Shown here piece by piece: positions 48,000-57,330 of a stretch of DNA of 64,000 nt. The notes under the pieces are model-generated. The model was not told the origin of the DNA. It searched no databases and worked only from the letters and a program-made list of their open reading frames with translations. Made by a program: the position numbers and the translations under genes. Origin of the DNA: Paenibacillus protaetiae (lineage in GTDB: Bacteria; Bacillota; Bacilli; Paenibacillales; Paenibacillaceae). Every line of letters begins with the position of its first letter. Positions within the stretch are counted from its first letter, which is position 1. The DNA is taken from the NCBI RefSeq assembly GCF_004135365.1, contig NZ_CP035492.1, positions 2,960,001-3,024,000 of the forward strand, given 5' to 3'.

Positions 48000-48100
48000 G
48001 TAAAAAGGCATTAAACGGCTTTCGCGTTACACGCAACCGGTCACAACCCCGCGAAAGCTCGCTTATTACGTTCCAAGTGCCAAGCTGCTTTCAGCCGGTC

Positions 48101-49129
<1,029 letters not shown>

Positions 49130-49194
49130 TTATGATGAAAAATATATTTCAAGACAGGACACGGCTGACAGGTGTGCAGACCCGGCGTGCCCCG

Positions 49195-50244
49195 TCAAGA
49201 TAGCTTGTGCTGCTCTTCCTCTTCGATAAAGGCGATAATATCATGCGCGGCGGCTTCATCCGTCACCAGCACATCATCGTGGCCAAACCGCATGATGGCG
49301 GTAATAGCTTCCGCTTTGCTTTTGCCGCCGGCTACACCGATAACAACCTCAGTGTTCACAATATCCTCCAGGTGTAATCCTACCGTCTGATTTTTGTGGA
49401 CAACCGAACCGTTTTTATCAAAATAAAAGCCAAACGCTTCAGCGAGCGCGCCTTCCTGCGCCATTTCCTCAATTTCCTTCTCATCCAGCTTCCGGCGTCT
49501 TGCCATGACGGCAGCTTCGCCAATCCCGTGCACCACGATCCGGGCGCTGCGGATGACCTTTACCATTTCGCGGATGGTCGGCTCCTGCATAATCGAAGCA
49601 AAAGCTTCTTCGCCTAAATGGTCCGGCACATGAAGCAGCCGGTAATGCGCCCCCGTCCGTTTCGCCATGGTGGAAGCAAGCGTATTCGCCTGATAATCCA
49701 AGCTTTCGCCTAGCCCTCCTCGGGCCGGTACGAACAGATTGGTTTTCAGCGGCGCCGGCGCGGTCAACTGATTCGCGACTTGCGCAAGCGTCGAACCGCC
49801 GGTAATGGCGACTACGTCGTTTGGCCTGAGCATCTTGCCCAGCACCTGGCTTCCCGCCTTGCCAAGCTCGCGTTTCGTTTGCGGTGAAATGTCGGAATCT
49901 CCCGCTACAACGATCACTTGCTTCAGCTTAAAATGCGCGCGGATTTTTTCTTCCAGCTGGTTAAGGCCGATAAGCGACTTATAAAATGGCTCCAGCTTCT
50001 CCAGCAATTCCTTGCCTGCTTCGCTGATCCGCATGCCGTTTGGGTAAATCTCTAGCAAGCCCTGCGACTTCAGCAGGTCCGTCTCTGCACGCAATACCCT
50101 TTCGGTCATTCCGAGTGTTGAGGCAAGCGCGCGGCGGCCAATCAGATCGGAGAGCATAACCTGATGCAAAATGGAGTAGCGTTTCGACATGACATCCAAC
50201 AGATCGGGCAGAAGCTGCTGCTGCAGTTCAATGATCTGATGCAT
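49195..50244 (-). CDS. cggR: CggR, central glycolytic gene regulator
   Basis: 349 aa from the ATG at 50244. That start gives MHQIIELQQQLLPDLLDVMS, which lines up with the known CggR start, and it lies downstream of the operator at 50288-50323; longer in-frame starts would put the operator inside the gene. N-terminal HTH (GRRALASTLGMTERVLRAE), C-terminal SorC-type sugar-binding domain (VAITGGSTLAQVANQL, then VIGVAGGKSKAEAI). It represses its operon until fructose-1,6-bisphosphate binds. Confidence 0.93.
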   Translation of the reverse strand: MHQIIELQQQLLPDLLDVMSKRYSILHQVMLSDLIGRRALASTLGMTERVLRAETDLLKSQGLLEIYPNGMRISEAGKELLEKLEPFYKSLIGLNQLEEKIRAHFKLKQVIVVAGDSDISPQTKRELGKAGSQVLGKMLRPNDVVAITGGSTLAQVANQLTAPAPLKTNLFVPARGGLGESLDYQANTLASTMAKRTGAHYRLLHVPDHLGEEAFASIMQEPTIREMVKVIRSARIVVHGIGEAAVMARRRKLDEKEIEEMAQEGALAEAFGFYFDKNGSVVHKNQTVGLHLEDIVNTEVVIGVAGGKSKAEAITAIMRFGHDDVLVTDEAAAHDIIAFIEEEEQHKLS

Positions 50245-50287
50245 CTTTTTTTCATTCACTCCAGTTGGACTGAACCCCAATTGTATA

Positions 50288-50323
50288 GGACGTTTTACGT
50301 CCCGCGGTAACATTTTAAGTCCC
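50288..50323 (-). promoter_or_regulatory. CggR operator (tandem)
   Basis: On the minus strand GGGAC-N6-TGTTA-N4-GGGAC-N6-CGTCC, very close to the known GGGAC-N6-TGTC tandem operator. It starts 7 bases after the -10 box, as in Bacillus subtilis. Confidence 0.85.
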
Positions 50324-50329
50324 ACAATT

Positions 50330-50358
50330 ATCTTAACCAAAATGAACCTGTTGTGCAA
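50330..50358 (-). promoter_or_regulatory. Sigma-A promoter of cggR-gap operon
   Basis: TTGCAC (50358-50353), 17-base spacer, TAAGAT (50335-50330), directly upstream of the CggR operator. Confidence 0.8.
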
Positions 50359-50363
50359 CCTAT

Positions 50364-50377
50364 TGAAAACGCTTGCC
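50364..50377 (-). promoter_or_regulatory. Possible cre (CcpA) site
   Basis: GGCAAGCGTTTTCA fits TGWAAGCGNTWNCA at 12 of 14 positions and lies just upstream of the -35 box. Confidence 0.35.
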
Positions 50378-50466
50378 GACATTTTTCATACAAAAATATT
50401 TTTTTGAATCGCCGCTTGCAATTCGGCACACCGAGATATATAATAAATCTTGCTTTTGTTTTTTAT

Positions 50467-50541
50467 GCGCCCGTGGTCCAATGGATATGACGTAGGCCTC
50501 CGGAGCCTGAGATCTAGGTTCGATTCCTAGCGGGCGCGCCA
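50467..50541 (+). tRNA. tRNA-Arg (anticodon CCG)
   Basis: 75 bases. Acceptor GCGCCCG / CGGGCGC with encoded GCCA, T arm CTAGGTTCGATTCCTAG, anticodon stem-loop GGCCTCCGGAGCC with CCG in the loop. It lies between cggR (minus) and clpP (plus). Confidence 0.93.
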
Positions 50542-50557
50542 TTTGATATGAACTGAC

Positions 50558-50586
50558 AGCCTCTGCTTCTGCGCAGAGGCTTTTTT
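50558..50586 (+). terminator. Terminator after tRNA-Arg
   Basis: AGCCTCTGC, loop TTCT, GCGCAGAGGCT followed by T5. Confidence 0.85.
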
Positions 50587-50871
50587 CATGCCTGTTTCCC
50601 GCTGCGGTCCGGCTGCTGCGGATGTCCAGCCGCAGCAGCCGGGCGTTCGCACCCTTGCACTACTATGGAAAAGGACGGCTCCTGCTCTTTGCTGCCTATC
50701 GTCAGCGTTACGCTGATATGCTCTGCTTTAAGGCCACCTGAGCCTTGTCCGCCTCGAACTGGACAGTGTAACCCAGCGCTTCTCCGAGGCTTCACTCCTT
50801 AAATTTAACTTTTGCACATAATGACCATAATACCTCTAAAAAATCGGAAGTGCGGCACTCATTTTCTTTTG

Positions 50872-50888
50872 TTTGACTTTCTTTGACT
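50872..50888 (+). promoter_or_regulatory. CtsR operator of clpP
   Basis: The minus strand reads AGTCAAAGAAAGTCAAA, a full fit to the CtsR heptad repeat (A/G)GTCAAA-NAN-(A/G)GTCAAA. It overlaps the -35 box, so CtsR would block transcription until heat or stress. Confidence 0.85.
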
Positions 50889-50911
50889 TTTGTTGTCCAA
50901 TTCGTTAGAAT
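50883..50911 (+). promoter_or_regulatory. Sigma-A promoter of clpP
   Basis: TTGACT (50883-50888), 17-base spacer, TAGAAT (50906-50911). Confidence 0.8.
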
Positions 50912-50961
50912 GGGTACATTAGCAATAAAATTAACCGTTTCCGAATGAGGAGGGAATTGTA

Positions 50962-51552
50962 ATGGATATGAACTTTGTCCCCATGGTTATTGAGCAAAAC
51001 AATCGAGGCGAACGTGCCTATGACATCTACTCCCGTCTGTTGAAGGACCGGATTATTTTCCTCGGCACCGGCGTGAATGACGTTGTTGCGAACTCGATTA
51101 TCGCACAAATGCTGTTCCTGGCGGCTGACGATCCGGAGAAGGACATCTCCCTTTACATTAACAGCCCCGGCGGTTCCATCACGGCGGGAATGGCCATCTA
51201 CGATACAATGCAATACATTAAACCGGATGTGTCGACGATTTGCGTAGGCATGGCCGCTTCGATGGGCGCGTTCCTGCTGACGGCAGGCGCCAAAGGCAAA
51301 CGTTACGCATTGCCGAACAGCGAAGTGATGATTCACCAGCCGCTGGGCGGAGCCGAAGGCCAAGCAAGCGACATCGAAATCCGGGCGCGCCGCATTCTGA
51401 AAATGCGCGACAAGTTAAACGGCATTCTAGCTGAACGTTCGGGACAGCCGCTTGACCGGATCGAACGGGATACGGACCGCGATTATTTCATGAGCGCTCA
51501 TGAAGCGGTTGAATACGGCCTGATCGATAAAGTGATCGACAAAGTCCAATAA
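50962..51552 (+). CDS. clpP: ClpP protease subunit
   Basis: 196 aa, ATG at 50962 with GAGGAGGGA upstream. Catalytic S in [16 protein letters not shown] in [18 protein letters not shown] in [15 protein letters not shown]. Forms the 14-subunit proteolytic chamber with ClpX/ClpC and degrades, among others, tmRNA-tagged proteins. Single gene with CtsR control and its own terminator. Confidence 0.97.
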   Translation: MDMNFVPMVIEQNNRGERAYDIYSRLLKDRIIFLGTGVNDVVANSIIAQMLFLAADDPEKDISLYINSPGGSITAGMAIYDTMQYIKPDVSTICVGMAASMGAFLLTAGAKGKRYALPNSEVMIHQPLGGAEGQASDIEIRARRILKMRDKLNGILAERSGQPLDRIERDTDRDYFMSAHEAVEYGLIDKVIDKVQ

Positions 51553-51555
51553 ACC

Positions 51556-51605
51556 AAAAACCGGCCCCATTATTGCAGCTGCTGCAATAATGGGGCCGGT
51601 TTTTG
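51556..51605 (+). terminator. clpP terminator
   Basis: AAAAACCGGCCCCATTATTG and its complement CAATAATGGGGCCGGTTTTT make a 20-pair stem, followed by a T run. Confidence 0.9.
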
Positions 51606-51692
51606 GTTTAGACGAAACATCGGCTTGGCTAGGGTTCCCCTTGGCTGCGCCAAACGCCAAGGCTCTTATCGGGTAACGTTAAGAGCCCCACC

Positions 51693-51718
51693 AAAAAAAG
51701 CTCCACAACGGAGCTTTT
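51693..51718 (-). terminator. Terminator of the HPr-family gene
   Basis: On the minus strand AAAAGCTCCGTTGTGGAGCTTTTTTT. Confidence 0.8.
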
Positions 51719-51755
51719 GGTCAACGTGCTTTATGGTGACGCAAAGAAAAACGAG

Positions 51756-52025
51756 TTATTGGTTCTCGAGCTCTTCTTTGCTGACAAGTGCAACTAAAGC
51801 GTTTACAGCCTGTTCCGCGTCCGAACCTTCCGCACTTATATATACTTCAGTTCCGGAGCTAATCGCCAGGCTCATAATGCCCATGATCGATTTAGCGTTT
51901 ACTTTTTTATCGTCTTTCTCCACAAAAACTTCTGAGGAAAATTTATTCGCTTCTTGAACGAATAGCGCAGCTGGTCTTGCGTGAAGACCTGTTTTCAACC
52001 GAACGACAACCGGTAGTCTTGCCAT
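51756..52025 (-). CDS. HPr-family phosphocarrier in the crh position
   Basis: 89 aa from the ATG at 52025 (AGGGGGT upstream). H15 is present (LKTGLHARPAALF) and S46 is present (NAKSIMGIMSLA), so it can in principle take phosphate from enzyme I and from HPr kinase. In Bacillus subtilis the gene in this place is crh, whose product has glutamine at 15 and works only in CcpA signalling. The gene follows whiA by 192 bases and ends the rapZ-yvcK-whiA cluster. It could be a full PTS HPr. Confidence 0.88.
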   Translation of the reverse strand: MARLPVVVRLKTGLHARPAALFVQEANKFSSEVFVEKDDKKVNAKSIMGIMSLAISSGTEVYISAEGSDAEQAVNALVALVSKEELENQ

Positions 52026-52217
52026 GGAATTACCCCCTATATCATAATCAACCTGCTTCATGTATTGGTGCTGGACCGGTACGACTCTCGACCTTCGATG
52101 CGCCTCCGATCGTTCCGTAGGCAAAGCTGTACAGCTCCACAAAAACGCATATTGCAAAGAAGTCGATTCCCCACATTATTATATCATTATACAATCGGAT
52201 GCACTAGCCAAAAAAGT

Positions 52218-53147
52218 CTATCCGTTCCTTAATTTTTCCGCAAGTTCATCAATTTTTCGCAATCGGTGATTCACACCGGATTTGCTCACTTTCATTTTTA
52301 GCATTTCCCCAACCTCTTTTAAATTCATGTCGGGATGCTGCAGCCGGATTTGGGCGACTTCCTTCAGCTTCTCAGGCAAATTGTCCAGTCCGACCTCGCG
52401 TTCAAGCAGCTTTATATTTTCGATTTGGCGCACGGCAGCACCTATCGTTTTATTCAAATTCGCGGTTTCACAGTTCACGATCCGGTTGACCGAGTTCCGC
52501 ATGTCGCGCATAATCCGAACATCCTCGAATTTGAATAAAGCCTGGTGAGCGCCAATGATATTCAACAGTTCGATAATTTTTTCGCCTTCCTTGATGTAGA
52601 AAACGAAACCTTTTTTACGCTCGATGCAGCGCGCATTCAGATCAAACTTATTGGCCAGTTCCACCAGCGCGCCGCAATGTTCCTCATACATCGACGAAAT
52701 TTCGAGATGGTAAGAGGAGCCTTCCGGATTGTTCACCGAGCCGCCCGCCAAAAAAGCGCCGCGGAGATACGACCGTTTACAGCATGGCTTACGGATAATT
52801 TCTTTATCAATACCGTCTTGAAAAATAAAACCTTCCGATACGATCCTCAAGTCGCTTAAAATTTCCTGTACCTTGGTAGGAATACGGACAATGTAAACAT
52901 TATTTTTTTTCAGACGCATTTTTTTACGGACCAGCAATTCGGTATGAACGTTAAATATCCGTTTCACCAGCGAATAAATGCGTCTGGCGATCGCTGCGTT
53001 TTCAGTGGATATATCCAATACGACCTTGCGGCTGGATAAGCTGACAGAACCGTTCATACGAATAAGGGCGGACAATTCGGCTTTTTCGCAGCAAGCATCC
53101 GCTTCGATGAGCGTCAGTTCTTTTTTAGTTTGCGCCGCAAACGACAT
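52218..53147 (-). CDS. whiA: WhiA, DNA-binding cell-division/sporulation regulator
   Basis: 309 aa. LAGLIDADG-like N-terminal fold ([20 protein letters not shown], then YHLEISS) and C-terminal HTH ([20 protein letters not shown]). In Bacillus it affects chromosome segregation and division. It starts 3 bases after yvcK ends and is co-transcribed. Confidence 0.95.
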   Translation of the reverse strand: MSFAAQTKKELTLIEADACCEKAELSALIRMNGSVSLSSRKVVLDISTENAAIARRIYSLVKRIFNVHTELLVRKKMRLKKNNVYIVRIPTKVQEILSDLRIVSEGFIFQDGIDKEIIRKPCCKRSYLRGAFLAGGSVNNPEGSSYHLEISSMYEEHCGALVELANKFDLNARCIERKKGFVFYIKEGEKIIELLNIIGAHQALFKFEDVRIMRDMRNSVNRIVNCETANLNKTIGAAVRQIENIKLLEREVGLDNLPEKLKEVAQIRLQHPDMNLKEVGEMLKMKVSKSGVNHRLRKIDELAEKLRNG

Positions 53148-53150
53148 GGT

Positions 53151-54140
53151 TCATCCCCTCTTTCGCAACATCCAATTCTCTACTAATTTATAAATATGAT
53201 GGCTTAACCGTTCGGCATCATGCCGGAGATACGTCCGGAACAAAACCAGCTTGTCGGCGATGACATGGCATCCCCGTTTATTAATTTCTTCAAAGTCCAG
53301 CGTTACTTCATGCGCGCCTTTTTCACCGTATTTGCTTTTAACCTCCGGCGGTATTTCGCCGTCGTTCACGATGACATAGTCAAACAGCTGATGCCCGATA
53401 TGCCGTTCAATGGCATCCATATGGTCGCTGACCGAATAATCATCCGTTTCGCCTGGCTGCGTCATCACATTGCATACAAACAGCTTCACCGCGGCCGATT
53501 CAATAATCGCCTCGGCAAGCTTCGGCACAAGCAAATTCGGAATAATGCTGGTGTACAAGCTTCCCGGTCCAATCAGTATCGCATCAGCCTGCCGGATCGC
53601 CTCCACCGCTTCCGGAAGCGGCTCTACATGAGCCGGGTCAATAAACACTCTGCGGATCGATTTGCCCGCTTTTGGGATTAAAGACTCACCAACAACGATG
53701 GAGCCATCCTCCATCTCCGCTTTCAATACGATGGCTTCTCCTGCCGCAGGCAGCACTCTTCCCCGCACTGCAAGCACTTTGCTAAGCTCTTTGATGCCCG
53801 TGACAAAATCGCCGGCGATGTCGGTCATCGCGGCAAGCATCAGGTTGCCCAGACTGTGCCCGGCAAGGCCGGAGCCATTATTGAACCGGTACTGCAAGAG
53901 GCCGGTCAGCAGCGGCTCCACATCTGCAAGCGCCATCAGCACGTTGCGGATATCGCCCGGCGGCGGCATTTGCAGCTCATTGCGAAGAATGCCCGAGCTG
54001 CCGCCGTCATCGGCTACCGTTACAATGGCCGTTATATCCAGCGGTTTCTCCTTGAGACCCCGCAGCATAACGGACAACCCCGTTCCTCCGCCAATGACGA
54101 CGATTTTCGGACGATCCTTCATTTTTTGCCTATTGTCCAT
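53151..54140 (-). CDS. yvcK: YvcK/GlmR family protein
   Basis: 329 aa. Starts RPKIVVIGGGTGLSVMLRGL, then VTVADDGGSSGILRNELQMP and GPGSLYTSIIPNLLV, the CofD-like nucleotide-binding fold. It regulates carbon flow into cell-wall precursors and binds UDP-GlcNAc. It lies 12 bases after rapZ. Confidence 0.95.
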   Translation of the reverse strand: MDNRQKMKDRPKIVVIGGGTGLSVMLRGLKEKPLDITAIVTVADDGGSSGILRNELQMPPPGDIRNVLMALADVEPLLTGLLQYRFNNGSGLAGHSLGNLMLAAMTDIAGDFVTGIKELSKVLAVRGRVLPAAGEAIVLKAEMEDGSIVVGESLIPKAGKSIRRVFIDPAHVEPLPEAVEAIRQADAILIGPGSLYTSIIPNLLVPKLAEAIIESAAVKLFVCNVMTQPGETDDYSVSDHMDAIERHIGHQLFDYVIVNDGEIPPEVKSKYGEKGAHEVTLDFEEINKRGCHVIADKLVLFRTYLRHDAERLSHHIYKLVENWMLRKRG

Positions 54141-54152
54141 TTTCTCACCCCG

Positions 54153-55040
54153 TTAATGCTTGTCGCGGTCGGCATCTCGATGAGTCACCCTGACGCGTTC
54201 GGTGTCGCTGCTGCCAAGCATACGGCCCAAATATTCCGAAATGGCGACGGAACGGTGTTTGCCCCCCGTACAGCCTATGCCGATTACAACTTGGCTCTTG
54301 CCTTCCTTGTGGTATAACGGAATGAGAAATTGCAGCATATCGAGCAGTTTGGTAAGAAACTGCTGGGTTTCCGGCCATTTCATCACATAATCGTATACAT
54401 CGGGATTTTGGCCGGTATGAGGCCTCAGCTGGTCGATATAATGCGGGTTCGGCAAAAACCGCACATCATAAATCAGATCGGCGTCAATCGGTATGCCATA
54501 CTTAAAGCCAAAGGAGATGACATTCACCGACATGGCATTCTGCTCTACATTGACAAAACGCGATATAATTTGCTCTTTCAAATGCGCCGGCTTCAGCGTG
54601 CTTGTATCAATGACCAGGGAAGCGGAGCCTTTCAGATCCTGGAGCATGCGGCGCTCCAGCTCTATGCCTTCCAGCGGCATGCCGTCCGGAGCAAGCGGAT
54701 GCCGCCTCCTGCTCTCCTTGTACCGCTGCACAAGCACATCGTCGCGCGCATCCAGAAAGACGATTTCGCAGCTGATCGTAGAATGATTTTGGATAAAATG
54801 TAACGATTCCGATAAAGCGGTAAAAAATTCGCGGCCGCGCAAGTCGATTACGAGGGCGATCTTGCCAATTTTGCCGTTCGACTGCTCAATTAGTTCCGCG
54901 AATTTGGGAATTAGCACCGGCGGTAAATTATCCACGCAGAAGAAGCCTAAATCTTCAAGGCTTTGCACGGCAATCGTTTTGCCCGCACCCGACATGCCCG
55001 TAATAATGACCAGCTTTGCCGTTGCTCCTGTCGTATCCAT
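54153..55040 (-). CDS. rapZ: RapZ/YvcJ nucleotide-binding protein
   Basis: 295 aa from the ATG at 55040 (GAAGGAGGAG upstream). P-loop ITGMSGAGKTIAVQSLEDLG, then FFCVDNLPPVLIPKF, and C-terminal VVIGIGCTGGKHRSVAISEY. Hydrolyses ATP/GTP; in enterics RapZ controls glmS small RNAs, in Bacillus it affects competence. Confidence 0.95.
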   Translation of the reverse strand: MDTTGATAKLVIITGMSGAGKTIAVQSLEDLGFFCVDNLPPVLIPKFAELIEQSNGKIGKIALVIDLRGREFFTALSESLHFIQNHSTISCEIVFLDARDDVLVQRYKESRRRHPLAPDGMPLEGIELERRMLQDLKGSASLVIDTSTLKPAHLKEQIISRFVNVEQNAMSVNVISFGFKYGIPIDADLIYDVRFLPNPHYIDQLRPHTGQNPDVYDYVMKWPETQQFLTKLLDMLQFLIPLYHKEGKSQVVIGIGCTGGKHRSVAISEYLGRMLGSSDTERVRVTHRDADRDKH

Positions 55041-55091
55041 GTGCTCCTCCTTCTCCGCTTCTCCGCTCGTCAAATGATGCATGGAGATGCC

Positions 55092-56042
55092 CTAAGCTCT
55101 CAAAATCAAGCCTGCAGCACCAACTACACCAGCGTCGTTGCCAAGCGTAGCGGCTACAATCTTCACATTTTCTTTTGCTTCGTTTTGGGTATACTTCTCA
55201 TAGACCTCGCGAATTTGCGCAAACAGGAATTCGCCGGCTTTCGATACGCCGCCGCCGATAATAAAGCATTCCGGGTTCAGCACGACGGACAGAAGCGCCA
55301 TCGAGCGGCCCAAATAATAAGCAGCGCGGCTAACGATACGCGCCGCAACCTCGTCGCCTTCTTTAGCTGCGTCAATCACGTCTTTTGCCATAATATTTTC
55401 AACGGAAACAAGCGTTGTACGGTCGCCGCGAGCGACAGCGTCTTTCGCCATTTTGATAATGCCGGTTGCCGAAGACACGGTCTCGAGGCATCCCATTTTG
55501 CCGCAGCCGCATTGGATCGCTTCCAGATCCGGAACGATTGCGATATGGCCAAGCTCGCCGGCCATGCCTGCAAAACCTTCGACGATTTTGCCGTTTATAA
55601 TGACGCCGCCGCCAACACCGGTGCCCAGCGTGTAGCATACGCAGTTGTCGATGCCTTTGCCGGCTCCCGCCCATGCTTCACCAAGCGCAGCTACGTTGGC
55701 ATCGTTGTTGACAAGCACTTTAACTTGAAGCTTGTCTTCCAGATAGCTCTTCAAGTTTACGTTTTGGATTTTCAAGTTTGGAGCAAATTTCACAATCCCG
55801 TTCGGAATATCAAGGAAGCCGGCTACGCCTACGCCTACCCCGGCAACTTGTTCCCACTCATACGGAGACTCTGTTACGATGTCCCTTGCATATTGTGCAA
55901 TATTATGAAGAATCGTGTCCGTGCCCTTGCTTGTTTCGGTTGGTCCTTCGTACGTTTGGAGGAGATCCCCGTCAGCATTGCATATCCCCACTTTAATTGT
56001 GGTTCCGCCAACATCGACTCCAACATAAATGTTCTGAGACAT
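55092..56042 (-). CDS. glcK: ROK-family glucokinase
   Basis: 316 aa from the ATG at 56042 (AGAGGTGG upstream). Phosphate loop YVGVDVGGTTIKVGICNADG; sugar-binding GMAGELGHIAIVP; zinc finger CGCGKMGCLETVSS. Phosphorylates glucose with ATP. It lies just upstream of rapZ. Confidence 0.95.
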   Translation of the reverse strand: MSQNIYVGVDVGGTTIKVGICNADGDLLQTYEGPTETSKGTDTILHNIAQYARDIVTESPYEWEQVAGVGVGVAGFLDIPNGIVKFAPNLKIQNVNLKSYLEDKLQVKVLVNNDANVAALGEAWAGAGKGIDNCVCYTLGTGVGGGVIINGKIVEGFAGMAGELGHIAIVPDLEAIQCGCGKMGCLETVSSATGIIKMAKDAVARGDRTTLVSVENIMAKDVIDAAKEGDEVAARIVSRAAYYLGRSMALLSVVLNPECFIIGGGVSKAGEFLFAQIREVYEKYTQNEAKENVKIVAATLGNDAGVVGAAGLILRA

Positions 56043-56225
56043 CAATTGTCCACCTCTTAACTGTAATGTTCACTGTTTTCACTATAATTGAAGGCCCCTT
56101 CTTCGGTCAAGACAACTCCCCTGCGCCAAAATGCCGTCATTATGCATCGCAGCCGGCATTTCGATAAGCGGAGCCAAGCGCTATAGAAGAATGAAGCCGG
56201 GCTTTCAACGGTGCTTGGTCAGCGT

Positions 56226-56253
56226 GAAAGCCCCTCGCAGTAGAGGGGCTTTC
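56226..56253 (-). terminator. trxB terminator
   Basis: GAAAGCCCCTC, loop, GAGGGGCTTTC between trxB and glcK. Confidence 0.8.
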
Positions 56254-56292
56254 AGTCATGCTGCCAATATCACAAGCCTTTGCACAGTACCG

Positions 56293-57246
56293 TTATTGCG
56301 GCAGGCTTTCGCCCCAATCCTGGGTAATGCTGCCTTCCAGGAACTTCTCGCAGTCGAGGGCTGCCATACAGCCGCTGCCCGCTGCGGTAATCGCCTGGCG
56401 GTACTTGTTGTCCTGCACATCGCCGCAGGCAAACACGCCGGGGATGTTCGTCTCGCTGGAGCCGGGTTTCGTTCGAATATAGCCGTGCTCGTCCGTGTCG
56501 ATCTGCCCGTTCAGGAAACCGGTATTTGGCGTATGGCCAATCGCGATAAACACGCCGCTCGTTTCGATCAGCTCTTCTTCGCCGGTTGCATTATTGCGGA
56601 CTTTGAGGCCCGTTACACCCATTCCATTCGCTACCACTTCAAGCGGCGTCCGGTTCAGGGACCATACGATTTTGTCATTGCTTTTGGCGCGATCCTGCAT
56701 AATCTTGGAAGCGCGCAGCTCATCGCGGCGGTTGACCAGCTCCACCTCAGTGGCAAACCGGGTCAGGAAGTTCGCTTCTTCCATCGCGGAGTCGCCGCCG
56801 CCGATGACGATAATTTTTTTGTTGCGGAAGAAAAAGCCGTCACAGGTCGCACAAGTGCTTACGCCGCGGCCAACGTTATCTTTTTCCCCCGGAATGCCCA
56901 AATATTTCGCCGAAGCGCCCGTCGAAATGATGAGCGATTCGCCTACAATTTCGCCTTGGCCTTCCACCTGCAGCTTGAACGGACGCTCGCTCAAATCAAC
57001 ACTGTTCACCCAGCCGGTAATAAACTTCGCGCCGAAACGTTCCGCCTGCTTGCGCATATTCGCCATCAGCTCGGGACCCATAATGCCTTCCGGGAATCCC
57101 GGGAAATTCTCCACTTCCGTTGTGGTCGTCAGCTGGCCGCCAGGCTCCGGACCTTCTATCACCAGCGGATTCATATTGGCGCGCGCCAAATAAATAGCTG
57201 CCGTAAGGCCGGATGGGCCGGTTCCGATAATAATGGATTTGTACAT
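56293..57246 (-). CDS. trxB: Thioredoxin reductase
   Basis: 317 aa from the ATG at 57246 (ACAGGAGGT upstream). FAD motif IIGTGPSGLTAAIYLARANM, redox pair in STCATCDGFFF, NADPH motif [18 protein letters not shown] end IPGVFACGDVQDNKYRQ. Reduces thioredoxin with NADPH. Confidence 0.97.
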   Translation of the reverse strand: MYKSIIIGTGPSGLTAAIYLARANMNPLVIEGPEPGGQLTTTTEVENFPGFPEGIMGPELMANMRKQAERFGAKFITGWVNSVDLSERPFKLQVEGQGEIVGESLIISTGASAKYLGIPGEKDNVGRGVSTCATCDGFFFRNKKIIVIGGGDSAMEEANFLTRFATEVELVNRRDELRASKIMQDRAKSNDKIVWSLNRTPLEVVANGMGVTGLKVRNNATGEEELIETSGVFIAIGHTPNTGFLNGQIDTDEHGYIRTKPGSSETNIPGVFACGDVQDNKYRQAITAAGSGCMAALDCEKFLEGSITQDWGESLPQ

Positions 57247-57330
57247 GGTGCAACCTCCTGTCGCGAAATACGGGTGTACAATGCTTGTCATTTATTTCGA
57301 CATCCGCCAATAGCGGGAAACCGTCAAAAC

